The notes below the pieces were generated by a model that was given only the letters and a program-made list of their open reading frames with translations, searched no databases and had not been told where the DNA came from. Positions 1-7,420 of a DNA stretch of 38,054 nt are shown here, in pieces (position 1 is the stretch's first letter; each line of letters opens with the position of its first letter). The stretch covers positions 1 to 38,054 of the forward strand of contig DAIDKJ010000002.1 in the NCBI GenBank assembly GCA_027450105.1, in the 5' to 3' direction. This DNA comes from Ferrovum sp. Lineage in GTDB: Bacteria > Pseudomonadota > Gammaproteobacteria > Burkholderiales > Ferrovaceae. Both the position numbers and the translations under genes were made by a program.

Positions 1-208
1 AGGAACGCGCATGGAGCATCGACATGGCGCTCCAGACGGTGGCGGCCAACGAGCAGGCCCAGGGCATCCCGTCCAGCGAACTCGCCAACGCCTCGGCTAC
101 CCAGGCCGCCATCATCAACGCCACGATGTTGTCCTGGGAACGCAAAACGACATCCGGGTCCACATGCTCCGGATAGCTGGCCAGCCAAGGGCGTTCAGAT
201 GGGGTCAC
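1..208 (-). CDS. 5' part of an unidentified protein (cut by window edge)
   Basis: An open frame of 69 codons runs from a GTG at 208 off the left edge with no stop. A full AGGAGG lies 4 bases before the GTG, which is the main reason for calling it. The predicted start contains 'ERPWLASYPEHVDPDV', then an Ala/Trp/Met-rich stretch. The opening faintly recalls the N-terminus of acyl-CoA synthetases ('WL-x-x-YP'), but the following residues do not continue that family, so no function is assigned. Third codon positions are GC-rich. A plus-strand frame over the same bases is also open to about 178 and shares the same wobble bases, so composition alone cannot choose between them; the Shine-Dalgarno sequence favours minus. 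Confidence 0.5.
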   Translation of the reverse strand, partial: MTPSERPWLASYPEHVDPDVVLRSQDNIVALMMAAWVAEALASSLDGMPWACSLAATVWSAMSMLHARS

Positions 209-291
209 GCGGCCTCCTGCATGCATGGATCGTTGAGAATCCCCTTGAAAGGCTGGAATGGCGACCCTTCAAAGGGGTGATTGGAGCTCAT
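205..291 (-). CDS. possible 28-aa upstream ORF
   Basis: A short ATG frame (28 codons, 'MSSNHPFEGSPFQPF...') ends in TGA that overlaps the GTG start of the next frame as GTGA. The AGGAGG of the downstream gene lies inside its last codons, so translation of the two could be coupled. A GGGAG sits about 10 bases before the ATG. No family is recognised. It may be a leader peptide, a small protein or chance. Confidence 0.3.
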   Translation of the reverse strand: MSSNHPFEGSPFQPFKGILNDPCMQEAA

Positions 292-381
292 CGCATCTGC
301 ACTCCCATGGCAAGAAAAACGTTTGTCGTGGTGCATTTTGCCATGCTTTGGCAGCCTTTCGCCATGGGAAGAGGCTAACAG

Positions 382-410
382 TGGAAAAATGCCGTGAGAG
401 CCTTTATAAT
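382..410 (+). promoter_or_regulatory. sigma-70-like promoter of the tRNA gene
   Basis: A consensus TATAAT occupies 405-410. A weak -35 candidate TGGAAA lies 17 bases upstream at 382-387. Transcription would start near 417, a few bases before the tRNA 5' end at 421, as usual for single tRNA genes. Confidence 0.55.
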
Positions 411-420
411 GTGCGCTTGT

Positions 421-497
421 GGCGAATTAGCTCAGCCGGTTAGAGCGACGGAATCATAATCCGAAGGTCCGGGGTTCGAATCCCTGATTCGCCACCA
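421..497 (+). tRNA. tRNA with anticodon CAT, probably elongator tRNA-Met
   Basis: The 77 bases fold as a complete tRNA: a perfect 7-bp acceptor stem (GGCGAAT/ATTCGCC), GCTC/GAGC D stem, anticodon loop ATCATAA, a T stem with one G-T pair, TTCGAAT T loop and encoded CCA. The anticodon is CAT. The 'GAATCATAATCC' anticodon arm resembles proteobacterial elongator Met tRNAs rather than tRNA-Ile2 (usually CTCATAA) or initiator Met. The outermost anticodon-stem pair is an A-A mismatch. No duplicate of the tRNA 3' end was noticed elsewhere, so there is no sign of an island attachment site. Confidence 0.93.
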
Positions 498-640
498 AAA
501 ATTTACAGACTCATAAGATTTTCCAGTCTAGCGAAAAATCCCGTGGAACAGGCATGGGACACTTTCAAAAAATTCACCCGCCCATCCATCGCAAAGCGTA
601 AAGATCTTCTCGCTGACAACCGCCCTGCCCGCTTCCAGCC

Positions 641-1549
641 CTACCGGTCTGGTTGGTCATCGATACGTAACAGCTTGCCATCCGTAATGTACGGGATCAG
701 CCCTTGCTGCAGAATCGACTGGCGCGCCTCGCGACGGCACGGTCCCTCATCGGGACAATAATCCACGATAACCACAGGCACAGGATAGCGCGTGCGCACT
801 TCCTGGATGCGTTCGAGCAACCAGCGGCGATCTTCGGTTGGCACATCAAAATAACGCCCCTCGGCGTTATGCCAACCCTTGAACAAGGACTCCACCACAA
901 CACCCTTGATCCAGGGATACGTGTCGGGCAAGAGATCAAAACCTCGATTGAGAATCACAAAGGCCTCGGGGTAACGCTGATGCAGCGCTTGCAGGAGACG
1001 GATCTCTCCTTGTCGTTGTTGGGCCTGGGCGTGGGGCGAATGAGCCACCCGCCGATAGGCATCCAGCGTATCCAGAAAAAACCCCCGGTAACCACGATTC
1101 CACAAAGGAGCAATGATCTGTTCCACAAAAAAGTCCGGCCAAGCCTTGGGGGATTGGTCGATGAGTTGCGACTGCCATTCGGGATTCTTGCCCATCAACC
1201 AACTTGGCGGCAGCAGCTGAAGATAGTCACGATTGGCCGTAACCTCGCCCACGCTCACGTAGGCCAGCCAGCGTGTTGAGCCCCGGGGAGGAGAAAAACC
1301 GCTGACCGGATCCACCACCACCCGGGAGAAATGGTCCAATTGCCGCACGGGAACGGGAGCACCGTAATACAGGGCAAGTCCGTGTTGAAAAGGCGCTTGA
1401 AAGGGCTCTGCCTGCGCGCTGTCCGGGACATGGCTGCCTCCCGTCAGATAGCACAACCCTGCCAACAGCCACCCACAGACGCGGGAGAAGCCGCGTTTGT
1501 GACCCCATGGGATCCTGAACAATCGGTCATTGGAACATGTAGGTGTCAA
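641..1549 (-). CDS. free-standing GH114/PelA-like glycoside hydrolase (ninth gene of the pel operon)
   Basis: A 302-aa exported protein that matches the N-terminal hydrolase (TM1410/GH114-like) domain of PelA and nothing else. A signal peptide runs to about 'DSAQA' (residues 43-47). The family motifs are complete: 'AYVSVGE' (96-102), 'GFFLDTLDAY' with D160, 'LNRGFDLL' (200-207), 'VVVESLFKGW' with E220 and 'VDYCPD' (262-267). D160 and E220 correspond to the catalytic acids proposed for Pseudomonas PelA. In that family the domain cleaves GalN/GalNAc-rich Pel. Its start overlaps the end of pelG by 23 bp, so it is co-transcribed last. A TTG at codon 10 is an alternative start. Likely role: periplasmic or outer-surface trimming of Pel, replacing the degenerate domain in this operon's PelA (inference). 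Confidence 0.85.
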   Translation of the reverse strand: MTPTCSNDRLFRIPWGHKRGFSRVCGWLLAGLCYLTGGSHVPDSAQAEPFQAPFQHGLALYYGAPVPVRQLDHFSRVVVDPVSGFSPPRGSTRWLAYVSVGEVTANRDYLQLLPPSWLMGKNPEWQSQLIDQSPKAWPDFFVEQIIAPLWNRGYRGFFLDTLDAYRRVAHSPHAQAQQRQGEIRLLQALHQRYPEAFVILNRGFDLLPDTYPWIKGVVVESLFKGWHNAEGRYFDVPTEDRRWLLERIQEVRTRYPVPVVIVDYCPDEGPCRREARQSILQQGLIPYITDGKLLRIDDQPDR

Positions 1550-2900
1550 ATTCCAGCCACTCCAGTTTGTGATTGAGTTGTAGTAATGCTATCAAGACCA
1601 TCACCAAACTGGTTGCTGTCAGCCCAAATCCATAGGCCTGGGGTCCGAAGGCCAGGGTCAAACTGGTCAGGGTGAAGTTGAGGACGATGAAGGCACCCAT
1701 CAGTCGAATCACGACCCAACGTTGGTCCAGATACAGCAGAACATTGACAACGAGCAAAAACAGCAGTTGCAAACTGGCTGCCACGGCATCGATCCGCAAC
1801 AGGGTGAAATGTTCGGCCGAAATACCCAGTGCTGTCATCCAGTCTGCCCCAAAGGCAAAGACCAGCAAGAGGATCAAGGACTGGATTTTCAACACCTCAT
1901 ATAAGCCAGAACGAATGCTGCTGACCATCTGATTACGATGAGCGCTGATCTGGTTTAGGGTTGCGCCCTGATTGATGGCCTTATAAAAGGCGCTGCAATG
2001 TTCCACGAAGTCGGTTTCAATGCGTAGTAAGAATACGGCCATGCCGGGCAGGATAGTCAAGTAGGCCAGAAAAATCGGGAAGTCGTACAGGTAGGAGGCA
2101 TGCAGGGGCCCGATCACCGGTTGCCCGGTAGCCGGATGGTAGCGGAACAATAGTTTGTCGATCCAATTCCCCACATACAGCAACAATCCTAACAAGGCCA
2201 GAGAAGGCTGGTTGAACTGACGTCGAAATACCCGACCGGAAACAAACTGCGCGGAATGAAATGATTTCTGGATCAGCGCGTTGAGCCCCAGATACAAGAG
2301 GGCGTGCCCGGCCACGAAACTGGCAATCAAGCCATTGAGCCCAAAACGCGGAAAGCCCCAGAAGGCCAGCAACACGGTGGCCCCATACCCGAGGGCAAAC
2401 AATCCGATAATCGCACGGTACTGACGAATACCAGATAGCAGCGCAATACCACACCACAAATTGCTCAAGATCACAAAACCCATCACCATCAACACACGAT
2501 ACAGTCCATCACAATCATTGAAGAGCGTTACAGCCAGCACTGCCCCCAGTGTCCCGTTCACCGCTGTTACCGCCAACTGTACCGCATGATAGCTGGGCAA
2601 AACGTGCTCTTGCCGATGCTGGTACAACTGGTCGGCCACGTAACGAGTAAACAGCAGTTGCAGCCCTCCGGTGGTTACCAGACTGAAATCGATCAGGTAG
2701 GTCAGTGACACTTGAAACTGAACCACCGTAGCATCCCCCGGTGCCACCGCCAGAACAAACAGGCTGATGACCTGAACTGCTGCCACTGACAGGAGCAGTG
2801 GACCAGAGCCAATCAACCCCGCATACGTGTAGGCTGCCAGGGCACTGCTCAAGCTATCGCGATGCAAAATTTTACGGATTTCAAAACCAATGCCCGCCAT
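1527..2900 (-). CDS. pelG: PelG, inner-membrane Pel polysaccharide transporter
   Basis: A 457-aa, highly hydrophobic protein with about a dozen membrane segments, starting 'MAGIGFEIRKIL', typical of PelG. PelG belongs to the MATE/Wzx-like (MOP) group and forms, with PelD, PelE and PelF, the inner-membrane synthase and export complex for Pel. Length agrees with the family (about 456 aa). The ATG lies 2 bases after the pelF stop, so translation is coupled. The C-terminus overlaps the start of the following hydrolase gene. Confidence 0.95.
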   Translation of the reverse strand: MAGIGFEIRKILHRDSLSSALAAYTYAGLIGSGPLLLSVAAVQVISLFVLAVAPGDATVVQFQVSLTYLIDFSLVTTGGLQLLFTRYVADQLYQHRQEHVLPSYHAVQLAVTAVNGTLGAVLAVTLFNDCDGLYRVLMVMGFVILSNLWCGIALLSGIRQYRAIIGLFALGYGATVLLAFWGFPRFGLNGLIASFVAGHALLYLGLNALIQKSFHSAQFVSGRVFRRQFNQPSLALLGLLLYVGNWIDKLLFRYHPATGQPVIGPLHASYLYDFPIFLAYLTILPGMAVFLLRIETDFVEHCSAFYKAINQGATLNQISAHRNQMVSSIRSGLYEVLKIQSLILLLVFAFGADWMTALGISAEHFTLLRIDAVAASLQLLFLLVVNVLLYLDQRWVVIRLMGAFIVLNFTLTSLTLAFGPQAYGFGLTATSLVMVLIALLQLNHKLEWLEFDTYMFQ

Positions 2901-2902
2901 GT

Positions 2903-4459
2903 TCAGCCACCCTTACACTGCACGGGAGAATCCACGTGAATCAAGCGCTGATACAACTCCCGGTATTGGTTCTCCATCAGGCGCGCATCGTAGAACTGCT
3001 CCACACGCGCCATGGCGCTGCCCTGGGCCTCCTGCCACAGCGCCGGATTGGTCATCAGGGCCAGAATGGCCTCGGCCATGGTCTGCGCTTGCGCCATGGG
3101 CACCACCCGGCCAGAGGGGCCCAACGCACGGTCCTGAGGGTTGGTGCCCTGAACCATCTCGCGCAGTGCCCCCACATCCGTCACCACAGCCGGAATTCCG
3201 GCTGCATAGGCCTCGAGCAACACCAGGGGCTGCCCTTCACTAATGGAACTGAATACGATCAGTCCGATCTGGGGATAGAGCGCATCCACGGATTGATGCC
3301 CCATAAACCGCATGTGCAATTCGGATAACTCCAGACTGCGCGCAAATTGTTGACATTCCTGGGCGTACTCCGGATCCTCGTCCATAGAGCCCACCAACCA
3401 GCCTTGCAAGTCGGGCATGGTTTTGCGGGCCAAAAACATGGCCTGGATGAAGGTTTTTACATCCTTGATGGGAACCACCCGTCCCACCAAGGCAACCACC
3501 GGGGGGCAAGTGGCAGGGCGCAGGCTGCGCAAGGCTGCAAAGCGGGGCACATCGATCCCATTGGAGATGCAGCGGGTCTTTGCCGGGTCAGCACCATCTT
3601 GAATTTGGCGCTGGCGATTGGTCTCGAACAGGGTCACGATGTCATCGCAAGCGTCGTAACAAAACCGACCCAGGGAAGTAAAAAAACGTATCCATAATTC
3701 CCGGATGTAGCTCATTTGCGCCCGATTCAATTCCAGAAACTGACGACTGTCCTGAATGGTCGAACTCAACAGCAAATCAATCTTGCGCTCCTTGTTGTAG
3801 ATCCCATGTTCCGTCAACAATAATGGGCGCTGGCTGTGATACCGCGCCACGGTTCCCAGAAAGCCCGCAAACCCCGTAGAGACGGAATGATACAGGCGTG
3901 CCGGGGGCAACGTCTGATAAAACTCCACTAGCCGCCACAAGGGCAGGTGCATGAAACGCGTGGTCCAGAAATAGTCGGTGAATGAGGGTTCGCGGCCATA
4001 AGTTTTATAGTAATGGGTGAGTAATTCCCAGGATCCGCGACCACGCAACAATTGTTCCCGATCCAGCGCCTGACCGGGGTACATGAGCGGTAGCAATCGC
4101 CGCAAGTGTTGGGTCAATACGGTCCTGTCTGCCGACTGATGCAGGCACTGATGCAACTCATCCACTTCGGCCATGACGGTGACCTGGCTGGCACGGGAAC
4201 GCCGGGCGGGAGGATGGGGATCTGTTCCATGAATGAAGCATTCACCATAATGACTGACATTGGCGGGCAAAGGATAGACAATCGCGGGATAATCTGCGGC
4301 ATTCCCTCCAATGAAAGCAACCGCAAAGCGCAACTCGCGGAAATGCTCCACCAAATGGGCCACCCAATGGGCCACCCCCCCCGTTATACGGGGATACGTG
4401 CCTTCCAGCAACAGGCACACATCCACAGCAGTTGAGGGATTTCGGGGCCATTTTGACAT
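2903..4459 (-). CDS. pelF: PelF, cytosolic GT4 glycosyltransferase that polymerises Pel
   Basis: A 518-aa GT-B fold enzyme. The N-terminal half has 'LLLEGTYPRITGGVAHW' (residues 16-32) and 'LTEHGIY' (215-221). The C-terminal half has 'GRVVPIKD' (326-333) and the retaining-GT4 motif E-x7-E in 'SEGQPLVLLE' (E408, E416). PelF uses UDP-linked hexosamine to build the Pel chain in the cytosol and docks on PelD/E/G. The ATG overlaps the pelE stop by one base (TGATG) and no good Shine-Dalgarno precedes it, so it probably relies on coupling with pelE. Length fits the family (about 507 aa). Confidence 0.96.
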   Translation of the reverse strand: MSKWPRNPSTAVDVCLLLEGTYPRITGGVAHWVAHLVEHFRELRFAVAFIGGNAADYPAIVYPLPANVSHYGECFIHGTDPHPPARRSRASQVTVMAEVDELHQCLHQSADRTVLTQHLRRLLPLMYPGQALDREQLLRGRGSWELLTHYYKTYGREPSFTDYFWTTRFMHLPLWRLVEFYQTLPPARLYHSVSTGFAGFLGTVARYHSQRPLLLTEHGIYNKERKIDLLLSSTIQDSRQFLELNRAQMSYIRELWIRFFTSLGRFCYDACDDIVTLFETNRQRQIQDGADPAKTRCISNGIDVPRFAALRSLRPATCPPVVALVGRVVPIKDVKTFIQAMFLARKTMPDLQGWLVGSMDEDPEYAQECQQFARSLELSELHMRFMGHQSVDALYPQIGLIVFSSISEGQPLVLLEAYAAGIPAVVTDVGALREMVQGTNPQDRALGPSGRVVPMAQAQTMAEAILALMTNPALWQEAQGSAMARVEQFYDARLMENQYRELYQRLIHVDSPVQCKGG

Positions 4460-5454
4460 CAGGAGGTCCAGTATCGCTTCAACGGCAACATAGTCGGCAG
4501 TCGGTTGCCAACCCCCAGTTGCCGCATCAAAGCCGGTATGTCGTGATAGCGCTTTTGCAGAAAGGCTACCTCGGCAAACCAGGGAATCAGACGACTGACA
4601 GGAAACTCATACATCTGCGCCTGTTCCAGGGATTTCCGGGCCAACTCCACACGCTGTTCCAGCAGCGCGCAGCGACCCAGTAGATACCACATGGCCGCCA
4701 AACGAGAATCCTGTGCCAGAGCCCGTTGGGCAAAATACTGAACGCGTTGGAGAATGAAGTCCCGCATGCTTCCCTGCACCAGGTGATGATAGATGAGCTC
4801 CCAATATAATTCAGCCAGGCGAATCCAATGACGTAACGGAAGGTCGGCCTCGGCCGACCCGGGCTGCGGGCGTTCGAGTTGCGTCAGCACGGCATAAATA
4901 TCCGTCATGATGCCCCGTTCCGCGCGGTTGAATGTCCCATACGCCAGCAAACGGATTTCATCTTCCGGGTCCAGCATCAGTTCGGTCAAGAGGTGACTGG
5001 ACTGGCGCAAGGGCAAGGCGTTGAGCACCAGCAACCCAGAGATGCGGGAGTCCGGCGCACCCTGTGTCAGATTCATCTGCGCCAGCAAGGAGGTTTCAAG
5101 CGGCGCCGACTGGACGATCAAGCGGTTGTCAAAGGATGGCCGCTTCACTTCCACCAATGGCCTGTGCTGTTCTGGTCCCCGCGCCCAGCGCCGAACCAGC
5201 TGTTCGACGGGAAGTAGCAGCACCCCGAATACGGGAATGAATTCCAGCATCAACCCTGTAAACAAAATCTGCGGGAGGTGAACCGTCGTCCGCCGCTTCC
5301 AACCCGGACTGGCATAGAGCAGGGTCAGCAGTACAGTTCCTGCACTGTGCCAAAGCGTGTAGGTCTCTAGCGAAGTACCTTGATACAGGCGCCACAGCAG
5401 CGTGAGCTGAGCCCACTCCACCAGAATTACCCACCCAAAACCCAGTATCATCAC
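4459..5454 (-). CDS. pelE: PelE, membrane-anchored TPR protein of the Pel synthase
   Basis: A 331-aa protein with three hydrophobic segments in its first 85 residues (about 2-21, 35-50, 60-84), then a soluble helical region with TPR-like helices ('LAAMWYLLGRCALLEQRVELARKSLEQA' region). PelE bridges PelD, PelF and PelG at the inner membrane. The GTG at 5454 overlaps the pelD stop as GTGA; the next codon is ATG (5451), equally possible as start. Length matches the family (about 329 aa). Confidence 0.93.
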   Translation of the reverse strand: MMILGFGWVILVEWAQLTLLWRLYQGTSLETYTLWHSAGTVLLTLLYASPGWKRRTTVHLPQILFTGLMLEFIPVFGVLLLPVEQLVRRWARGPEQHRPLVEVKRPSFDNRLIVQSAPLETSLLAQMNLTQGAPDSRISGLLVLNALPLRQSSHLLTELMLDPEDEIRLLAYGTFNRAERGIMTDIYAVLTQLERPQPGSAEADLPLRHWIRLAELYWELIYHHLVQGSMRDFILQRVQYFAQRALAQDSRLAAMWYLLGRCALLEQRVELARKSLEQAQMYEFPVSRLIPWFAEVAFLQKRYHDIPALMRQLGVGNRLPTMLPLKRYWTS

Positions 5455-6842
5455 AGGGCACGCATCATCTGACGCAACAATAACAACTCACCTGCCGGAT
5501 TGATTGCGTCCACTAGCAGCGTGTAGGTATGAATGTCCGGGTCCTCCAGGGATAATTCGAAATGGGTTTTCAGCCCGCCGTCGATGCGCTGAAGAAATTC
5601 ATCCACCTCGGGCAATTGGGTCAGCGGCAAGAGCAGCAGAGCATGCTGGCGCTCTTGGGTGGTTTCTTCCCAGTACAAATCCAGCGAACGCATCTGGCGT
5701 AATACATCCTGGAAGGCCGTATCATGGCGCACCCCTTGGGGAAAAGACAGCGCCACCAGGGACGACTTGATGTCATAGCGCGCACGCAACTGCCCGGCGC
5801 GCGCCAGTTCCACACCAAAACGGTACTGACACTCGGGCACTTGTTCCAGAATGGGGCGCACCAACTCGGACTGGAATACACTGTCCGCATAGTAATCCAG
5901 CAATACCTGAAGAAATTCCAGATTTTCCTGATTGAGGGAAAGAAAACTCATTTCGCTCACCACCAGCATGGCCACGATGGGCGTATGGTCAGTCACAATG
6001 GGTGCGGCCACCAGATAATGTTGTGGCGAATCCTCCAGCACCTCCTTCAGATGCGTCAGACGACTCCGATTCAATGCGTGGACGAGAACGGGGTCGTCTT
6101 CCTGCAACGGGTTTACAGGTCCAATGGTTGCCACTGGCTGCGGCAAGAGTTTCCCCCGATCCGACACCGGATAAATGGCGGCCTGGGTCAACTGAAAGAG
6201 CATCGACAGCAGTTCCAGCAACGCCTGGGTATTGCCCAGCAATGGAGATTCTTGAGCGGACGGCGGCTGCAGCACGGGCAAAATTTCGCGCAAACGCTCA
6301 ATTGCCCCGCGCAAGGTAACCGGCCGGATATACACTTCCTGCTCCAGCCGATCATGGGACACCCGCAACAGGTAATGCGCCGTCGTGAGCGCCCGCAGAC
6401 GTTCGGTCAAATACTGGTTGCTCCCCTTTTGGCGTTTGTGCACCTCGGACCAGCGATCGCTCACATGTCCAACAACCAACACCTGCACCAGACCACCAAC
6501 CAGAAAAGGACTGGAAAAATCCACCGGGGCCAGATGCATGCGCGACAAGCCAACCCCCAAAGCCAACAATAGAAGCGCTCCAAACAGACCGCTGGATGCA
6601 CCGTAGCGCAAGGCCACCACAGTAGGCATGAGCCAGACCCAAGGATAGTCCCCATGAACCCAGAAAGGATCCTGTGGGTGCACCAACGCCGAAAGGAGCA
6701 ATCCCACGACAATCAACAGGGCAACTTCCAGCAACCGTTGCGGTCGCAACTCCTGGTTCGGGCTCATCACCCAGGATGGTCGCGACACCCTCAAGGCTGT
6801 GGACAAACGGCCGTCGATAAAATCCTGAGGATCGTGTTTCAC
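5451..6842 (-). CDS. pelD: PelD, c-di-GMP receptor (TM-GAF-degenerate GGDEF)
   Basis: I place the start at the GTG at 6842, 13 bp after the pelC stop and behind AGGA. The track's longer frame would overlap pelC by 76 bp. This gives 463 aa (Pseudomonas PelD: 455). Order: membrane helices (about 38-125), a helical linker, a GAF-like domain (about 170-320) and a degenerate GGDEF domain (about 330-463) without a GGDEF signature. The inhibitory-site-like 'RSLD' (R385, D388) followed by R419 in 'EFLQRID' reproduces the spacing of R367/D370/R402 that bind c-di-GMP in P. aeruginosa PelD. It should therefore activate Pel synthesis after translation when c-di-GMP is high. Confidence 0.95.
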   Translation of the reverse strand: MKHDPQDFIDGRLSTALRVSRPSWVMSPNQELRPQRLLEVALLIVVGLLLSALVHPQDPFWVHGDYPWVWLMPTVVALRYGASSGLFGALLLLALGVGLSRMHLAPVDFSSPFLVGGLVQVLVVGHVSDRWSEVHKRQKGSNQYLTERLRALTTAHYLLRVSHDRLEQEVYIRPVTLRGAIERLREILPVLQPPSAQESPLLGNTQALLELLSMLFQLTQAAIYPVSDRGKLLPQPVATIGPVNPLQEDDPVLVHALNRSRLTHLKEVLEDSPQHYLVAAPIVTDHTPIVAMLVVSEMSFLSLNQENLEFLQVLLDYYADSVFQSELVRPILEQVPECQYRFGVELARAGQLRARYDIKSSLVALSFPQGVRHDTAFQDVLRQMRSLDLYWEETTQERQHALLLLPLTQLPEVDEFLQRIDGGLKTHFELSLEDPDIHTYTLLVDAINPAGELLLLRQMMRAL

Positions 6843-6856
6843 CAGAAAATCCTGAC

Positions 6857-7390
6857 TCAGTGGGCCGTCAACGGTGCCAGCAATTGTCCAATCAGTTGCT
6901 GACCGGTGGCACCCAGACTGGTTCGGCTCCAACCACTGCGGCTACCCGTCGCGCTCCAGATGATGCTGCCGGTGCGCAAATCGTAGAGATTGAAGGTTAA
7001 AGTCACTGCTGGTTCGCCATCCACGCCTGTTTTATAGCGCCATTCCTGCACGGACCCGCTCAGCGCATAGCGCATTCCAGCGCGTCCAGCCCAATCCAGC
7101 GCGGCATTGAGCGTCTTGGTATTGGCTCCGGTCAAAAAACTGTCTTCGTCACCGGGCAGGGGGTAACGCTGCAATCCCGAAATGCCCCGCTGGATCAGGA
7201 CGCTTTCTGCGATACTATCCACCCGCTCGCCGGCATCCGGCGTTTCGGTGTAATTGGCAATGGGCAACAGCGCCCAGCGCCCGTCATCGGCCAGGTGAGG
7301 AGCCGTTCCCACATTCAGCGTGGAGCAACCGGCCAAAACCAGGACGGCCCCCCACCCCCACCCACATAACCATTTTCGCAAAGACATCAT
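6857..7390 (-). CDS. pelC: PelC, outer-membrane lipoprotein of the Pel exporter
   Basis: The start is taken at the ATG at 7390, preceded by GGGGAG; the track's GTG at 7414 lies upstream of this ribosome site. The 177-aa product opens with a lipoprotein signal peptide ending in lipobox 'LAGC' (Cys22). PelC forms a dodecameric ring on the periplasmic face of the outer membrane that funnels Pel towards PelB. The mature body shows the expected small alpha/beta pattern and Trp residues. It lies about 30 bp after pelB. Length fits (P. aeruginosa PelC 172 aa). Confidence 0.93.
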   Translation of the reverse strand: MMSLRKWLCGWGWGAVLVLAGCSTLNVGTAPHLADDGRWALLPIANYTETPDAGERVDSIAESVLIQRGISGLQRYPLPGDEDSFLTGANTKTLNAALDWAGRAGMRYALSGSVQEWRYKTGVDGEPAVTLTFNLYDLRTGSIIWSATGSRSGWSRTSLGATGQQLIGQLLAPLTAH

Positions 7391-7420
7391 TCTGTCACTC
7401 CCCTGTTGAATCACAGCCTG

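Noticed and set aside
421-497. tRNA gene as attachment site of a genomic island
   Set aside because: No integrase gene and no second copy of the tRNA 3' end were noticed in the window.
704-1279. 191-aa plus-strand ORF
   Set aside because: Antisense shadow of the GH114 hydrolase, whose motifs are clear on the minus strand.
5724-6572. 282-aa plus-strand ORF
   Set aside because: It lies antisense inside pelD, is rich in His/Gln as expected for a shadow frame, and has no family resemblance.
5451-6842. 'RARYD' as the c-di-GMP binding site of PelD
   Set aside because: It does not have RxxD spacing; 'RSLD' further on has the right spacing and is followed by the third Arg at the expected distance.
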